Shown in pieces: positions 35,444 to 46,862 of a DNA stretch of 64,000 bases. The notes below the pieces were generated by a model, which was not told the origin of the DNA, did not search any database, and worked only from the letters and a program-made list of their open reading frames with translations. The DNA lies in assembly GCF_022539665.2 (NCBI RefSeq), contig NC_081333.1:11282971-11346970 (forward strand), read 5' to 3'. The position numbers and the translations under genes were made by a program. Each line of letters begins with the position of its first letter. Within the stretch, counting starts at the first letter, position 1. The DNA is from Daphnia carinata. Taxonomy: Eukaryota > Arthropoda > Branchiopoda > Diplostraca > Daphniidae.

Positions 35444-38400
35444 CTATAAGAAACGCGCGGATACACCCACAAAAAAAAAAAACGAGGCACACGACGAAAA
35501 GAGAGGAACATAGACAGAAAAAAGAATAATAACCAATGAATCAGCTTTTTTGTTTTCTATGTATCCGCCAATGGCATCAATTTCTTACGTCAATGCGGTG
35601 TTAGTCGAAACGGCAAAATGAAAGTTTAAAGGATAACGTGAATCGAAGCAACAAAAAGTGATAAAAAATGTTTCTGAATGGTTTTTTTTGCGTTGTTTTT
35701 CTTTTTGGCCACGAACATCGAACTAACAAAACAATAAATTCATCTCTAAAATAAATTTTGAAAGGCACATAAACACAAGTCGACAGACAAGAGAAAAGAA
35801 AGCCAATAATAAGAAGGTAACAAATACCGCAGAAAAAAAAATGAAAACGGAAGCCAAGCGAGAGAGGAAAAAGGAAAATTCAAATTAAAGTCGAATCTAT
35901 TGAAGAGTTCAAATAGCTTCTTATTTGCTTTGTTTTTCCCGATTTTTTTTCTCCTCATTCTCACTTTGTTCGTTTCCTTAAAAAAAAAAAAGAGTCGACG
36001 GAAAGAGCGGACCAAAAAAACAAAAATAATGTCTGAAAAGGCACACACGTTTTGTTTTCTAAAGGAAGACAAAAGAAAGAGAATCGGTGTTTCCCCTTTC
36101 TCTGAACTTTTAAATCTTAATTTCAATCCGATGGCCTAAAAGCTATGAGGACCGCCAAGACAAGAACGGCCAATGGGACTACATACATCCAGCGGCCAAC
36201 CTAGAAAATGCATTCGGCATTCAAAAGAAACAAAAATAAAGAAGAGAAAAGAAAACGAAAGACAGAAATAAATATCAGCATTGTCAAACCAAAGAAAATG
36301 AAAGGAAAAATTATAAGTAAAAAGTAGTGCACAAAAGTGAGAGAAAGATTTAGACCCAAAATTAAACGATTTTGGACTTACCGTTTTTGACTGAGAAGAG
36401 AGCAACGAGTAATTGTCCTTTAACTGGGAAAATTCTTCTTCCAGCTCCTTCTTCTCGCTTTGTACATTTTCGTAGTGGCGCTTCAATGTTTCAAGTTCCC
36501 TCTGTACCTCAGACAACTGCTAGAAATGAAATAAAACACACGTTCGGGATTTCTAAATTTTGGATTCTTGTTTGTCTTTTACCTGAGTGGTTATGGATTC
36601 GTCGGTAACAAGATCGTCAGCCGAATTCAGTTCCCGAATGCCTGAATCTCTCATTTCAGGATCACGGGAACTAGGGGGATTATTGACTGGACTGCTAAAT
36701 CCGCTGGCTACACCACTGTCTCGATTCTCGACGCTGAGCGCAAGCGATTGATAGGCCCTCTGCCATTTCTGGCGTTCCTCGATTTGTTCTATCCTCGACA
36801 CTTCCATCCTGCGAAGTAAAAGCGACAAATGCGAACATGAGAATAATGGCATTCAAAGAAGACAAGCAAAATTTAATATTACTCTTTTAATTGGATGGTG
36901 AGGATAGCGACTTCATCCCTAAGATATTCCATCTCGGACGTCAGACCCTTCTGGTTAGCAGTGTGTTGTGCACGCTTCTCTTCCTTCTCGTAATTGCTCA
37001 GCCGCACTGAAATCATGAATGAAAACAATAAGCATGCAGAATATGTTTTGGAAAAAAAAAGTTTAGTCTTACGTGTTAATAGCGAAATGAGGTCCTTGTT
37101 TTTCGCATTCGCTTCTCGAAGCTCTTGATACTCATTGTTTAGCGAAACGATGCTGGTACGAACAAGCTCTGCCAGCGCAGACGGTTCATCGGTGAATTCC
37201 TCATCTTGCTCGGACGAACCTTTAAGGATATTGTGCAGATTTCTAAAGTATTGTTGTAGGTGAGCAGCAGCGGACCAGCCATCTTGTGCTTCCAGCTGCC
37301 GTCTCTCAACTTCTGACTCAAGTACTCGGCACTTGGCGCGCGTTTCTTCCAAAAGCTCTGTCGTAATAAAAACACGAAATAATATAGCTACTGTCCATAT
37401 GTGGAGAACAGCAAACATAAAGCTCGGGGTGATCAATTTTGGCTGCAAAAAAAAAAGGGTGGGGACTACAAATGTTCCACGTCAGCAAATGACAAAGCAA
37501 AGAACAAACGGCATGCAGCAAAGAAAGCAATACAAAGCTGGAATGGTGCCACAAAGGGTTAGTTCAGTCACCTTGTAAAATTAAACTACAACATGCCAAC
37601 TGATTGCGGTAAAGATAACAATCCCACGTGCACGGACCTACACAATCGCCAAACAATAAATCAGGTATCTAAATTGGTGACAGGAATGTTCGATCAAGCC
37701 CTAATACTCCATTACGTGAAGGATTATGCATTAATTACATAACGGGTATGTTAAACGAGTTAAATTAAAGGTCATGGGCATTTAAATGTAAGGTATGACA
37801 AATGAATTGTAAGAACGGCCATCCAAGTCCAAAATGATAAGGCAACGAAATCCAAAACCAACAGAAAAAAGATAGGGCAAATAGCTGAAAATGGAGCAGG
37901 CATTCCATACCTTGTAGACGATCAACTTCTTTTGACTTGTATCCAATAGGATCTGGGACAAATTCTCCATTGAGATTCTGAGCCATAGAAATAAAGCCAA
38001 TAAGAAAAGATGCAGGTAATTAGTAGCCATTGATTTACTTTTGCGTATGATGTTTTTAGTTGTGACTCAAGTTGGGCAACACGATGTCTTAACGTTTCCG
38101 TTTGATTTTCTTTGACATTGTTACTTTTATCTTCAACTTCATCTCCGCCGATTTCATTTTCATCTTTCTTCAGTTCTTCTGTTACTTTCATTGAATCAAG
38201 GCGTAGTCTTAGATTGGCGAGCTGCTCTTTGGTGAAATCGATTTCCGCTTGCCTGCTCTCCACCTGTTTTGAAAATGATACCATTATAAACGAAATTTCA
38301 AAAGCAAAGAATTTTCAAAAATCACCTGAGCTAAAAGAATTGTTTCTTTTTCTTGGGCTTCACGTAGTGCGTCTTGCCGTGATTGCATCTCTTGCTCAAG

Positions 38401-40009
38401 GCGAATCTGCTGATTGTCTGCCTCTTGCAACTTCCTCTTGCACGCCTGTAACTCTTCCGACTCTTTCTCAAATTTTTCAGCCAATTCCAGTATTTGTTCA
38501 TTCAGCTTGTCGTTCAATTCTTTCATGTTGTCGCGTTCATCTTCTGCGTTGCTCAACGATCTAATGATTTAGAGACAACACATCTAGTGAAGTATTATCT
38601 CAACTACGAAAACAATCACGCTATTTTACCGTTCGGTTTCCTGTAACTTTTTAAGAGTTTCCATCTTTTCAGTGAGCACTTTCCGCAAAGATTCTTTAGA
38701 AACATCTTGGTAAATGTTTTTCTCGTCATATAATTTACGGATTTCCTCACGTAGTTTATCCTCGTGAAAGTTCTTTAGAAAAAAGAACGGGAAATGACAA
38801 ACTCAATCTTCGCGTAAGCTTTTTTAAATTTGTTTGTTTAGTTTTATTTTATATGTTAAGAAATCTTTACTCTATATTTTAAATATAAGAAAAAAAAACT
38901 AAAAAGAGAAGAAGGAAGAACGTACTTTGGAAGATACGATAAGTTGATTTTCGAGGGATTCTATTCGGGTTAATAATCTATCTTCCTCCATTAACGCTGT
39001 CCAGCCCATTTCAGCTGCTTCGCGAGTAGCACTCACAATACGCTGCAAGGAGCCTAGTTTCGTTTCTAATACTTGTTCTCGAATAACTGCTTCCTACAAG
39101 TCGATAAAAAAATTTGAGAAACGAGATCGTGACAGGCGCTTCCCAGGTAGATACCTGAATCCATTGATTTAGCTGGTAGAGATCTTGTTTTCCAAGTTCG
39201 CAATTGTCTTCTTCCTCTTGAATCCCTGTTGAGGGACTGGAGGAAGAAAGTATACATTAACTTTAATCATTCAATCAGGAATGGCAAATTTACAAACCTG
39301 GCTTTGGCTTCTTTGCCATCAGGTAAATACAGCTTCACAGTGGCTACAATACATCCATGAGTAACTTAAAAAAAAAAAAGGAGAATAGTTGAAGCAATTT
39401 GCTAAAAACATAACATTATGAAATGAATACCTTTTCTTGAATTTTCCATTACATCCACTCCAAACTGAACTATATCACCAGAGCACACTTCTCGTGGTGC
39501 TGATTCTTCAGATCCTTTACTTAATCTCTGATTGTTCACAAATGTTCCATTACTGCTTTTGGTGTCTTGTAAATAAAACTAAGGAAAGAAGGAGAAACAT
39601 GAGAATTATCAAACTCATTTGGGATGGAGTCAATTACTTGGGAATACCTTTCCATCTTTGTACCACAACAGAGCGTGGTTCCTAGATAATACTTTACAAT
39701 CGAATATGGCATTGTTGACAGCAGGTTTTACTCTGGCCACTGACCGTCCAACTTTCATGGCACTTTCCAAGCTGAGATTTCTCTCCTGCATAGCAGAGTT
39801 TTTTAATATATCAATTTAAGTCCACCTGGCAGAGCCTTGTCCTGTACCTGGAAAGGGTGTGAATTTGGTCGGCATATAAGTGTAGCTCTTGGAACCATCT
39901 TGTTGGATTCCTGGCCCCCATTTTCGGGGGTATCTTTAAGGGTCACATTGTTTTCGTCCAGCGCGGAAAGGGAGACGGATCGGGGCAGGTCGAATTCGAT
40001 CACAACCAT
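35342..40009 (-). CDS. Slmap: SLMAP (FHA-domain, coiled-coil, tail-anchored STRIPAK component)
   Basis: Membrane-anchored scaffold; in other animals SLMAP reads phospho-Thr through its FHA domain and links STRIPAK phosphatase to Hippo kinases. Exons in transcript order: 40009-39848, 39785-39648, 39578-39431, 39364-39298, 39236-39155, 39093-38926, 38772-38630, 38560-38326, 38263-38039, 37977-37911, 37357-37073, 37006-36883, 36808-36583, 36519-36382, then either 36200-36123 or 35443-35342. All junctions keep phase; the product is 761 or 769 residues. Seen: [39 protein letters not shown] and [15 protein letters not shown] (FHA, about residues 45-150), then coiled coil to about 735, then a hydrophobic tail. 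Start uncertain: ATG 40009 has an upstream in-frame stop, but ATG 39898 (AAGATGG, stronger context) matches the usual SLMAP N-terminus. Confidence 0.93.
36123..36200 (-). CDS. Slmap: SLMAP alternative last exon A (proximal membrane anchor)
   Basis: Follows exon 36519-36382 in phase 0 after acceptor TTTTCTAG. It encodes 25 residues and a stop: [18 protein letters not shown] continuing to IAFRPSD. A single hydrophobic helix with a short lumenal tail fits a tail anchor. Confidence 0.8.
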   Translation of the reverse strand, partial: VGRWMYVVPLAVLVLAVLIAFRPSD

Positions 40010-40354
40010 CCGAGCAGCCTTTGATTAACGACTGTCGAACTCTGGGAAGAGCCGCCCTTCCTCGTTTTCACTGTTTTGAAAATAACATGCAGACTACTTC
40101 AAGAGAGAGAAGTGTGACGTTATTTTCACTGTCGTCTTTCAACCCGAATATCGTGCACTGGTTATTGATTAAACTTACAAGATCAATGGAGTTTTTCACC
40201 AAGACTCAGCTCGACAAGATTTCCTTAAGTACATCCCCAATCATGCTTAAAGTTACGGCCCAAAACTCATCTATAGACCACACACAATTTCACTAAACTT
40301 GATTCTCCCTAAAGAAAGGGAAAGCGAACCCTAAGGGAGGGGTTTAGGAAGGCG

Positions 40355-40368
40355 AGGTGGCGCCACCT
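40355..40368. promoter_or_regulatory. CTCF-like 14-bp palindrome between SLMAP and IST1
   Basis: AGGTGGCGCCACCT is its own reverse complement. On the minus strand CAACAGTAGGTGGCGCC extends it into a good match to the bilaterian CTCF core. The position, ~350 bp upstream of the SLMAP start, suits a promoter or insulator site. Motif-based only. Confidence 0.4.
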
Positions 40369-40529
40369 ACTGTTGATATCAAATGGGCGGAAGTCGGTCG
40401 CGACATCTCTTGGAAGTAAATACAACCGGAACTTGAAACAAATAAATGTTCATCAAACATTTCAAAACTTTTTCTTCTTGCGCTTTGTTTGAAATGATGT
40501 CGATGATCGATTTTTTTGTGCCATTTTTA

Positions 40530-40865
40530 GCCCTTTATAGTAGGCATGGCTCTTCTTTTTTCTCTTCTTTTCACTTTTCTATACAGCGTTGTCATTTGGT
40601 GTAGATGATGATGATATCCGAGTGAGAATGTAGAATCTTGCGTAAGGCGATGAGACGAAGAATCTTGTGTTTTTAATGAAGATGCTGAATCTGGGTAATC
40701 CGATGAGTTGAAGAATCTTGCAAATCGAATGATGATTTGGAGGGGTGGTAGGTAAGAGAGCATGGAGGGAATGGAGGGCTTGGATATTGGAGGTGGCGGG
40801 ACTTGAACCCGGGACCGAGAGAATACAAAGCGAGGGTGATAACCACTGTGCCAGGACCGCACATC
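40530..40865 (-). mobile_element. tRNA-derived SINE
   Basis: The minus strand begins with a tRNA-like head: an A-box-like TGGCACAGTGGTTATCACC about 40 nt before the B box GGTTCAAGTCCC (minus strand, about 40800-40811). The body has imperfect tandem units of CAAGATTCTTC followed by CTCATCG (40615-40725) and ends in A-rich sequence. The head is too diverged in its stems to be a working tRNA. A target-site duplication could not be defined by eye. Confidence 0.7.
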
Positions 40866-41571
40866 CCAATCAAATTTAGCTTTAGGTATTCCCATACCCA
40901 TACCATTCAAATAGGCAGCTTATGTATATATTTAATACTCCTCGAGTATGACGTTGTGGAATGGTTCGTTGCTGTCATGCTGAATTCACGGGTTCGAATC
41001 TTTATTATATTATTATTTTTTTGCGCTTAGTTCTTGGCATTTTGATTTCATATTATGCGTAGCTTTTTTTTTTTACAGGGGTTTTAACATAGAGTAGTTA
41101 CTAGGTAGACCATCTAATGTATAACAATGAGAACAAATGACGCTAGCCAACGATACGAGTCCGAGCCCTATTGCCCTATGTTGTCGAACCTGTGGTGCGT
41201 TGAGGCTTCTGTTATCGACGGTAGTAGTTGACAGGTCCTAAAGCCTAGAACAAGATTTGTGTTGTTTTTTTTTGCTGCAGGTCTTGGGCTCAATCGTTTT
41301 TCTTGTTGTTGGAAGTGGCGTAGGATTGTATTAGTTTAAAATAGCGCCCTAATCCTGTCTTGCGTTATCATTTTCGACAAACTTAGTGTATTTTTTTATA
41401 TTTTCATTTGAGGTATAAAAGATTTTGTTAGTCATGCTTTTTAAATTAATCTTGTCATTTATTCGCCTTGTTTGTGGATGACTCATACGTCTTGCGAAAT
41501 TTAGGAGTTCACGTCTTAACATCTCCCACATATCTTTGCTATTGTTTGTAGGATCTCAGAGAATAAACATC

Positions 41572-42988
41572 ATGTTTGAAAGTGGACCCAATTACAGCAA
41601 ATTAAAAACAAACCTAAGGTTAGTTTTATTTCTTTGAATGTTTTTGCTCATTTTGTAAAAGAGTTTCCTGCAACTTTAAGACTGGCTGTCAACCGCCTCA
41701 AACTTTTGGAGAAAAAAAACACAGAGCTCGCATTGAAGGCTCGGAAGGAAATTGCAGATTACATTGCTGCTGGTAAAGCCGAAAGAGGTTAGTTTTTGTT
41801 CTATTTATGTTGCTGCTACATTAGTTGACATTGTTTTGTTCTTCCAGCCAAAATTCGAGTGGAACAAATCATTAGAGAGGATTACCTTGTGGAAGCAATG
41901 GAACTACTGGAAATGTACTGTGACTTGCTTCTAGCCAGATTTGGACTTGTGCAACAGATGAAAACTTTAGATGACGGCCTGTCTGAAGCCATATCCAGCC
42001 TCATTTGGGTAGCCCCAAGGATGCAGGCTGATGTGGCTGAACTGAAAATAATAGCTGATCAGTTGGGCGTTAAATACGGTAAACCGTACAGCTTGGCTTG
42101 TCGCGATAACGCTATAGGCACTGTTGCACCCAAGTTAATGCATAAGCTTAGCGTGCAAGCACCTCCTAAGATTCTGGTAGAGAAATACTTGATCGAAATC
42201 GCCAAGAACTACAACGTTTTCTATGAACCGGACCCGCAGGTAACCTACTAATTTTTCAAGAAAAAATATCACGAAATTATGCAATTTCCAATAACAGATC
42301 ATGCGAGAGGCAGCTGCTGCTGAAGAAGCTCTTCTGATCGACTTCAACGCAACTGAAGCTGGAAAAATGGGAGGAGGTAATCTCGGATGGGTCCATCCAG
42401 GTCAAGCAGCCGGGGCTACTGGAGGCCCGCCGCAAGGTTGGATGCCACCACTGAATGCCGGATTCGCTCCTTTTCCTGGTGGCGCATATGGACCAATGAG
42501 TGCCATGTCTCCACCTCCGCCTTATGGATACCCATTGCCACCGAGTTACCAGCAACAGGAAAAACCGCCGATAGCCTCAGCTCCTCATCCAGTGATGGAA
42601 GAAAAGAAATTACCTTTGTTTAATATTCCTCCAAATAATCTAGGAACAAACAGTAACGCATCATCAAAAGATAATTCGCCTACTGGTAATAGCAATAGCA
42701 AACCGCTTAATACAAACTTACAGGTATAGCTTAGCCAGGCCATAAAGTTGGTTACCAAACGTGAACGTACACTAAATGAATAACCATTTAACTGATTTAT
42801 AGATAAACCAACATCCGAAACCGAGTCCGCGAACAAAGATAAATAGTCCGACACCAGATATGGACCTTCCTGATCTGCCGTCCGTTCCTCAGGATAACTT
42901 GGCTGGGCCAGGCGAAAAAGACGCGGATGATGATATTGATTTTGACGATCTTACTCGTCGTTTCGAAGATTTAAAGAAAAAGAAATAA
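41572..42988 (+). CDS. IST1: IST1 homologue (ESCRT-III associated factor)
   Basis: Regulates ESCRT-III/VPS4 in endosomal tubule fission, multivesicular body sorting and abscission. Exons 41572-41618, 41681-41787, 41848-42239, 42298-42723, 42803-42988; all phases match; 385 residues. Seen: NRLKLLEKKNTELALKARKE, IREDYLVEAMELLEMYCDLL and ARFGL in the helical IST1 domain (about residues 10-180), a Pro/Gly-rich linker (about 195-300) with GWVHPGQ and PPPPYGYPLPP, and a C-terminus with DLPDLPSVP and DIDFDDLTRRFEDLKKKK, a MIM element for MIT-domain partners such as VPS4. The start ATG is preceded by a probable splice acceptor in the 5' UTR. ATTAAA near 43195 could serve polyadenylation. Confidence 0.96.
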
Positions 42989-43466
42989 TACGAAGTCGTC
43001 ATCGAAGCTGCCTGAAAATGCGTAACTTCCAGATTCGGCGTTACTTGATATCTACAGGACAGTGTAGCATCTCCTGGAAAATCAGTTATTGTTTACAGTT
43101 TCGGTGTGTGCTTGTCAATCCTTGTTACATTTATCAATATAAATTCCTTACGTTCAATATTAATGTTATATTTTATACGCCACTTAAGCGTAGTGATTAA
43201 AGTCTCAAAATTGTTAAGAAAGAATCACGAAGCAATAGGGGTTTCAAAGACTACGTGTTCGGACAAAACATAATCACGTGGTTAATAGCAATTGGAATCT
43301 TGCTGTGGGGCATCTCCACTAAATGGTTATGGGAACTTCAGAGTAAGATTGAGCCTATAAAGTCGTTGAATTTTTACCTGTACAAGTTTCCCTATAGAAG
43401 AACGTCATGTCATGTAAATGTACAATGTCTAAAAAAAAAACTTAAGGAAGAAAATCAAGAAATGAT
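42989..43466. other. Convergent 3' ends of IST1 and Rab39
   Basis: About 480 bp of AT-rich sequence between two convergent stops. It holds the 3' UTRs. No further gene was seen. Confidence 0.6.
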
Positions 43467-44578
43467 TCAGCAACACGTTGTCTTGGCAGCTTCAGCTTCT
43501 ACAAGACCATAATCCCGGCCTGCTCTTCTGTAACCCGCTTTGACACCATCCCAACCGTCGTGAATGGAGTATTCACCTAACTGCACCCTGTTGTATATTT
43601 CTTGACCAACAATACGGAAAGCTTCTTCCACATTTTCACCTAGGCATCAAATGGGCTATTAAAAATTAATAGTTATTACTAAGACTACACCTACCGGTTT
43701 TGGCAGAGGTTTCCACAAATGGCATTTCATTGAAGTCAGCAAACCTTGCAGCTTCTTCAGTTGACACTTGTCTTTGGTCTTTCAAATCAAGCTTACATCC
43801 AACAAGAATAAATACTGCTCTATGTGGCTCAATATGTGATTTAGCTTCAACCATCCAATTGGAAACATTCTCAAAGCTCTTCCGACAGCAAATGTCATAG
43901 ACTAAAAGTACACCAACCTGGGGACATGGGAGTTCAGACAGGTGTTCTAATATACATATATACATATTTGAAATTCTGATTTACCGAATTCCTGAAATAT
44001 GACTTTGTGATAGATCGAAACCTTTCTTGGCCTAGAGTAACAGAAAAAATACATTAAAATTAACTTTCTTTTTTTCCCAAGTTTTATGTCTTACCTGCAG
44101 TGTCCCACAACTGTAGCTTTATTCTGGTACCATCTTCAACTTGCAGTAATCTTGCAAAAAAATCTACACCAACTGTGGGATCTGAAACCTGAAATAAAAC
44201 CACCAAGATGTTAAACATTACAGTACTCTCGGCAAACTCATTAACTAATGGCTGAAAAATGACTACTATATCACAGAGTTTCTCCTACATGCAGCTCAAT
44301 TTGTATCACGGTTACAAAGGAAATATAACAGTAGGTGACTCCTTAAGTTTGAATTCACAATGTATGGAAATAAATGAATTGGTAGGTACAGGCATTCTTA
44401 ATTGCCAATACTATGAGATAAACGGCGAAATTGAGCACATTTCAGCAATAAACGTAGCCAAATGTAATACCTCTGCAAATCTTCCATCAGTAAAATACTT
44501 GAGCAGTGAACTTTTGCCAACAGTGCTATTCCCAATAATAATGATTCTGAACTGATAATCGAAAATAGGCTCCACCAT
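43467..44578 (-). CDS. Rab39: Rab39-type small GTPase
   Basis: Vesicle-traffic GTPase. Exons in transcript order 44578-44471, 44188-44095, 44031-43985, 43917-43695, 43639-43467; phases match; 214 residues. Seen: FDYQFRIIIIGNSTVGKSS (P-loop, near residue 15), TVGVDFFARLL (switch I), LWDTAGQERFRSITKSYFR (switch II), GCKLDLKDQRQVS (G4) and ETSAKTG (G5), and a C-terminus ending KTTCC with a CC prenylation motif. The SITKSYFRNSVG and HDGWDGVKAG segments fit Rab39. Odd: the G4 motif has Cys in place of the usual Asn (CKLD); Rab39 proteins are known to deviate here. The P-loop has Asn where most Rabs have Asp. Confidence 0.95.
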
Positions 44579-45506
44579 GATGATCGTGACCACGTAATTC
44601 CTCAGTGGCAAATTAACTGAGCTGTGAAATATTTGTATGTCGAGTCCTCACACCAAAACAGGCTTACATGATGTCTAGTTCAGTCTCGATAGTAAACAAC
44701 GGGCCTCTATTACCCCACCACGCTCAAGGTCTCGCATTTACGTCTCACTAAATGATTTTGATTTCGTGTTGGCCTTGACCAATATAAGCTTTAAAAAATA
44801 GTAATTCTTCTAACCTAACATTACTTTTCTCCTTTTTCACCTTATAGCTTGATTGAAAACGTAATAACACAAAAGAGAAAAGACGTAATTCGATGATTTC
44901 CCAATGTAATTTATCGGCATGGCAATCTTGCAACCAAACCAATAGTTTCGGTTCGGCAACGAAGTTGGAAGACGGACAGTGACGTTTCCATGTAACTCTC
45001 CAACTCGGAGACAGTTGCTGAAATTTTCTTCAAAAGGTATTGCATAACAAGTATACGCCTCCTTCTTGCGTCACATTTTTTAAATGTTTGTTAACTTAAG
45101 AGAGAACCACTGGTTTTGTAAAAAGAGACTTTGTTACTATTTTTGTGTACGTTATTTATGACAAAAATGATAACTCTTGAACATTTGTCATCTTTGACAA
45201 AGCAAAATAATCCGTCAGCAGGAAACAGGACAGCAGGAAACTACTCCCTCGGAGGTATACCTTTCGAAAAGTCAAAACTGTTGCAGGAAACCTTAGAACA
45301 TTGATTCTGAAGTATGAAACTAGAGGAAGGCCTAAATTTTCAAAAACGTCATTCAATCGGATTTTCTATTCGCAAGAGATTGGAAGTAGGACTATGGATT
45401 TTTTTTGTTTTCTTATCTTTTTGTGGCGTCCGTCTTCCGTATTGTTTTATCGGTTTCTCCTGTTCCGTCCCAGAATTATTCGCAATAGTGAAAAAGACTT
45501 ACCGAA
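44579..45506. other. Divergent intergenic region (Rab39 / methyltransferase)
   Basis: About 930 bp between oppositely oriented starts, presumably holding both promoters. No RNA gene, repeat or strong core-promoter motif was recognised. Confidence 0.5.
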
Positions 45507-46592
45507 ATGGTCGAAAAAGAAAACAAGTCTCTAAGCGCGGTGTATCAGGAGGAATTCCAGCCGGATTATTATATTAGGCGATACTATTCGGGTTTAGATG
45601 CTGGAAACGAGTTCTGTCTTCGCAACCTGCATCAGTTTTTTAAACAAGGTAAACTAAAATGTTGAAAAGCTCTAGCCACTAGAAACCGCGTTGTTATGCA
45701 GCATAGTATTTAAAAGAATAGTTTGCCTTTTATGGGTATATGAAATTTAGGAAGCATATGTCTGAAATTAACTTTTGAAAAATCAATCTAGCTGAATTGA
45801 ATAAAATCACGGAAGGCACTGCGAAAAACGTTTTGGAAGTCGGATCAGGACCTGTGCCTATATACGTTATTTCGGCCAGCAAATGGACTGACTGGATTGT
45901 TTGTAGCGACTTCCTGGAACAAAACAGACAAAAATTGAACGAGTGGCTATCTGTTGGACGTAAAGCTGATGAAACTTGGCTGTCTTATGCTCGTTACGTT
46001 GCCCAGTTGGAGTCTGAGAAGTAAATAAGCTATTCTCTTTTCACGACTGATGCAAATTGCTGTATGCTTTTTAATGGTGGTATAGTGCTCACCAGGAATC
46101 TGCATTCTTGGTGCTGGAGCGTGCTAGGCGTTCCATTCGGTCCATACTACCGTGTGATGTTCTCCAAAGCGATCCGTTGTTAGGAAAGACCGACACTATA
46201 TTTGACGTCATAATATCGGTGTTTTGCCTTGAATGTGCTGCTTCTTCCGCCAAAGAATATCGGAATACCATCACGAATGTTGTTCGACTCCTACGACCAT
46301 CTGGCCACCTCATCATGATGGTAAATACAATATTCGTTTTATGTCTGTGTAATATTTCCCTATTGTTTCTTTTTTTTTAATTTAGGGAGGACTGGAAGGA
46401 GAGTATTATTTTATTTGTGATAGAAAAGTCCCCAGAATTAAACTCACACGGGAAATGATCGATTCGGCCTTGGAAGACGCTGGTTGTAAGATTGTCACTT
46501 GGGAAGAATTGCCGCGAAACTTACGGCCTCCGGATTTGCCCATTGATTACACGGCAATGTTTTTTTGTGTAGCAAAGAAAACACTGATGTGA
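45507..46592 (+). CDS. NNMT/PNMT/TEMT-family SAM-dependent methyltransferase
   Basis: Small-molecule N- or S-methyltransferase of the nicotinamide/phenylethanolamine/thioether methyltransferase family. Exons 45507-45648, 45792-46020, 46086-46320, 46386-46592; phases match; 270 residues, close to the family's usual ~265. Seen: the N-terminal YQEEFQPDYYIRRYY substrate cap, motif I VLEVGSGPVPIYVI for SAM binding (about residues 62-75), SDFLEQNRQKLNEWL, DVIISVFCLECAA, and RLLRPSGHLIMMGGLEGEYY. No signal peptide, so probably cytosolic. Substrate cannot be assigned. It lies 270 bp upstream of the next gene on the same strand. Confidence 0.92.
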
Positions 46593-46862
46593 GTCTGTGA
46601 AGTTGTACGCATGGGAATCGTCCCGGGAAAAATACACAGCTTAATATCCAAGTTTATGTCAAGGATCTTTATTGTAAGCTGGTAGGAATTGTTTAATACG
46701 AAAGACAACGTCCGTTTGTTCCAGCAGCAAACCGTATTCTCATATGGGTAATGTCATTATAAATGCTATTGGCTATAAATGATGTGACAGTTTTTCAACC
46801 AAGTCAGTTGAGCGGCCGATGTGTAAGAAGACCTTTCTCTGCTATTTTAAAGCGAAATTTAA

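Larger units (their letters stand above)
40010..41571. other. Divergent promoter region of SLMAP and IST1, with SINE insertion
   Basis: The two genes are transcribed outward. The region contains a perfect 14-bp palindrome AGGTGGCGCCACCT (40355-40368), the tRNA-derived element at 40530-40865, another B-box-like site near 40990, and an acceptor (TTTGTAG|GATCTC, exon from 41552) showing that IST1 probably has an untranslated first exon. Confidence 0.5.

Noticed and set aside
40795-40862. Functional tRNA gene at the SINE head
   Set aside because: Boxes are present, but the acceptor and anticodon stems do not pair convincingly by eye and a repetitive body follows.
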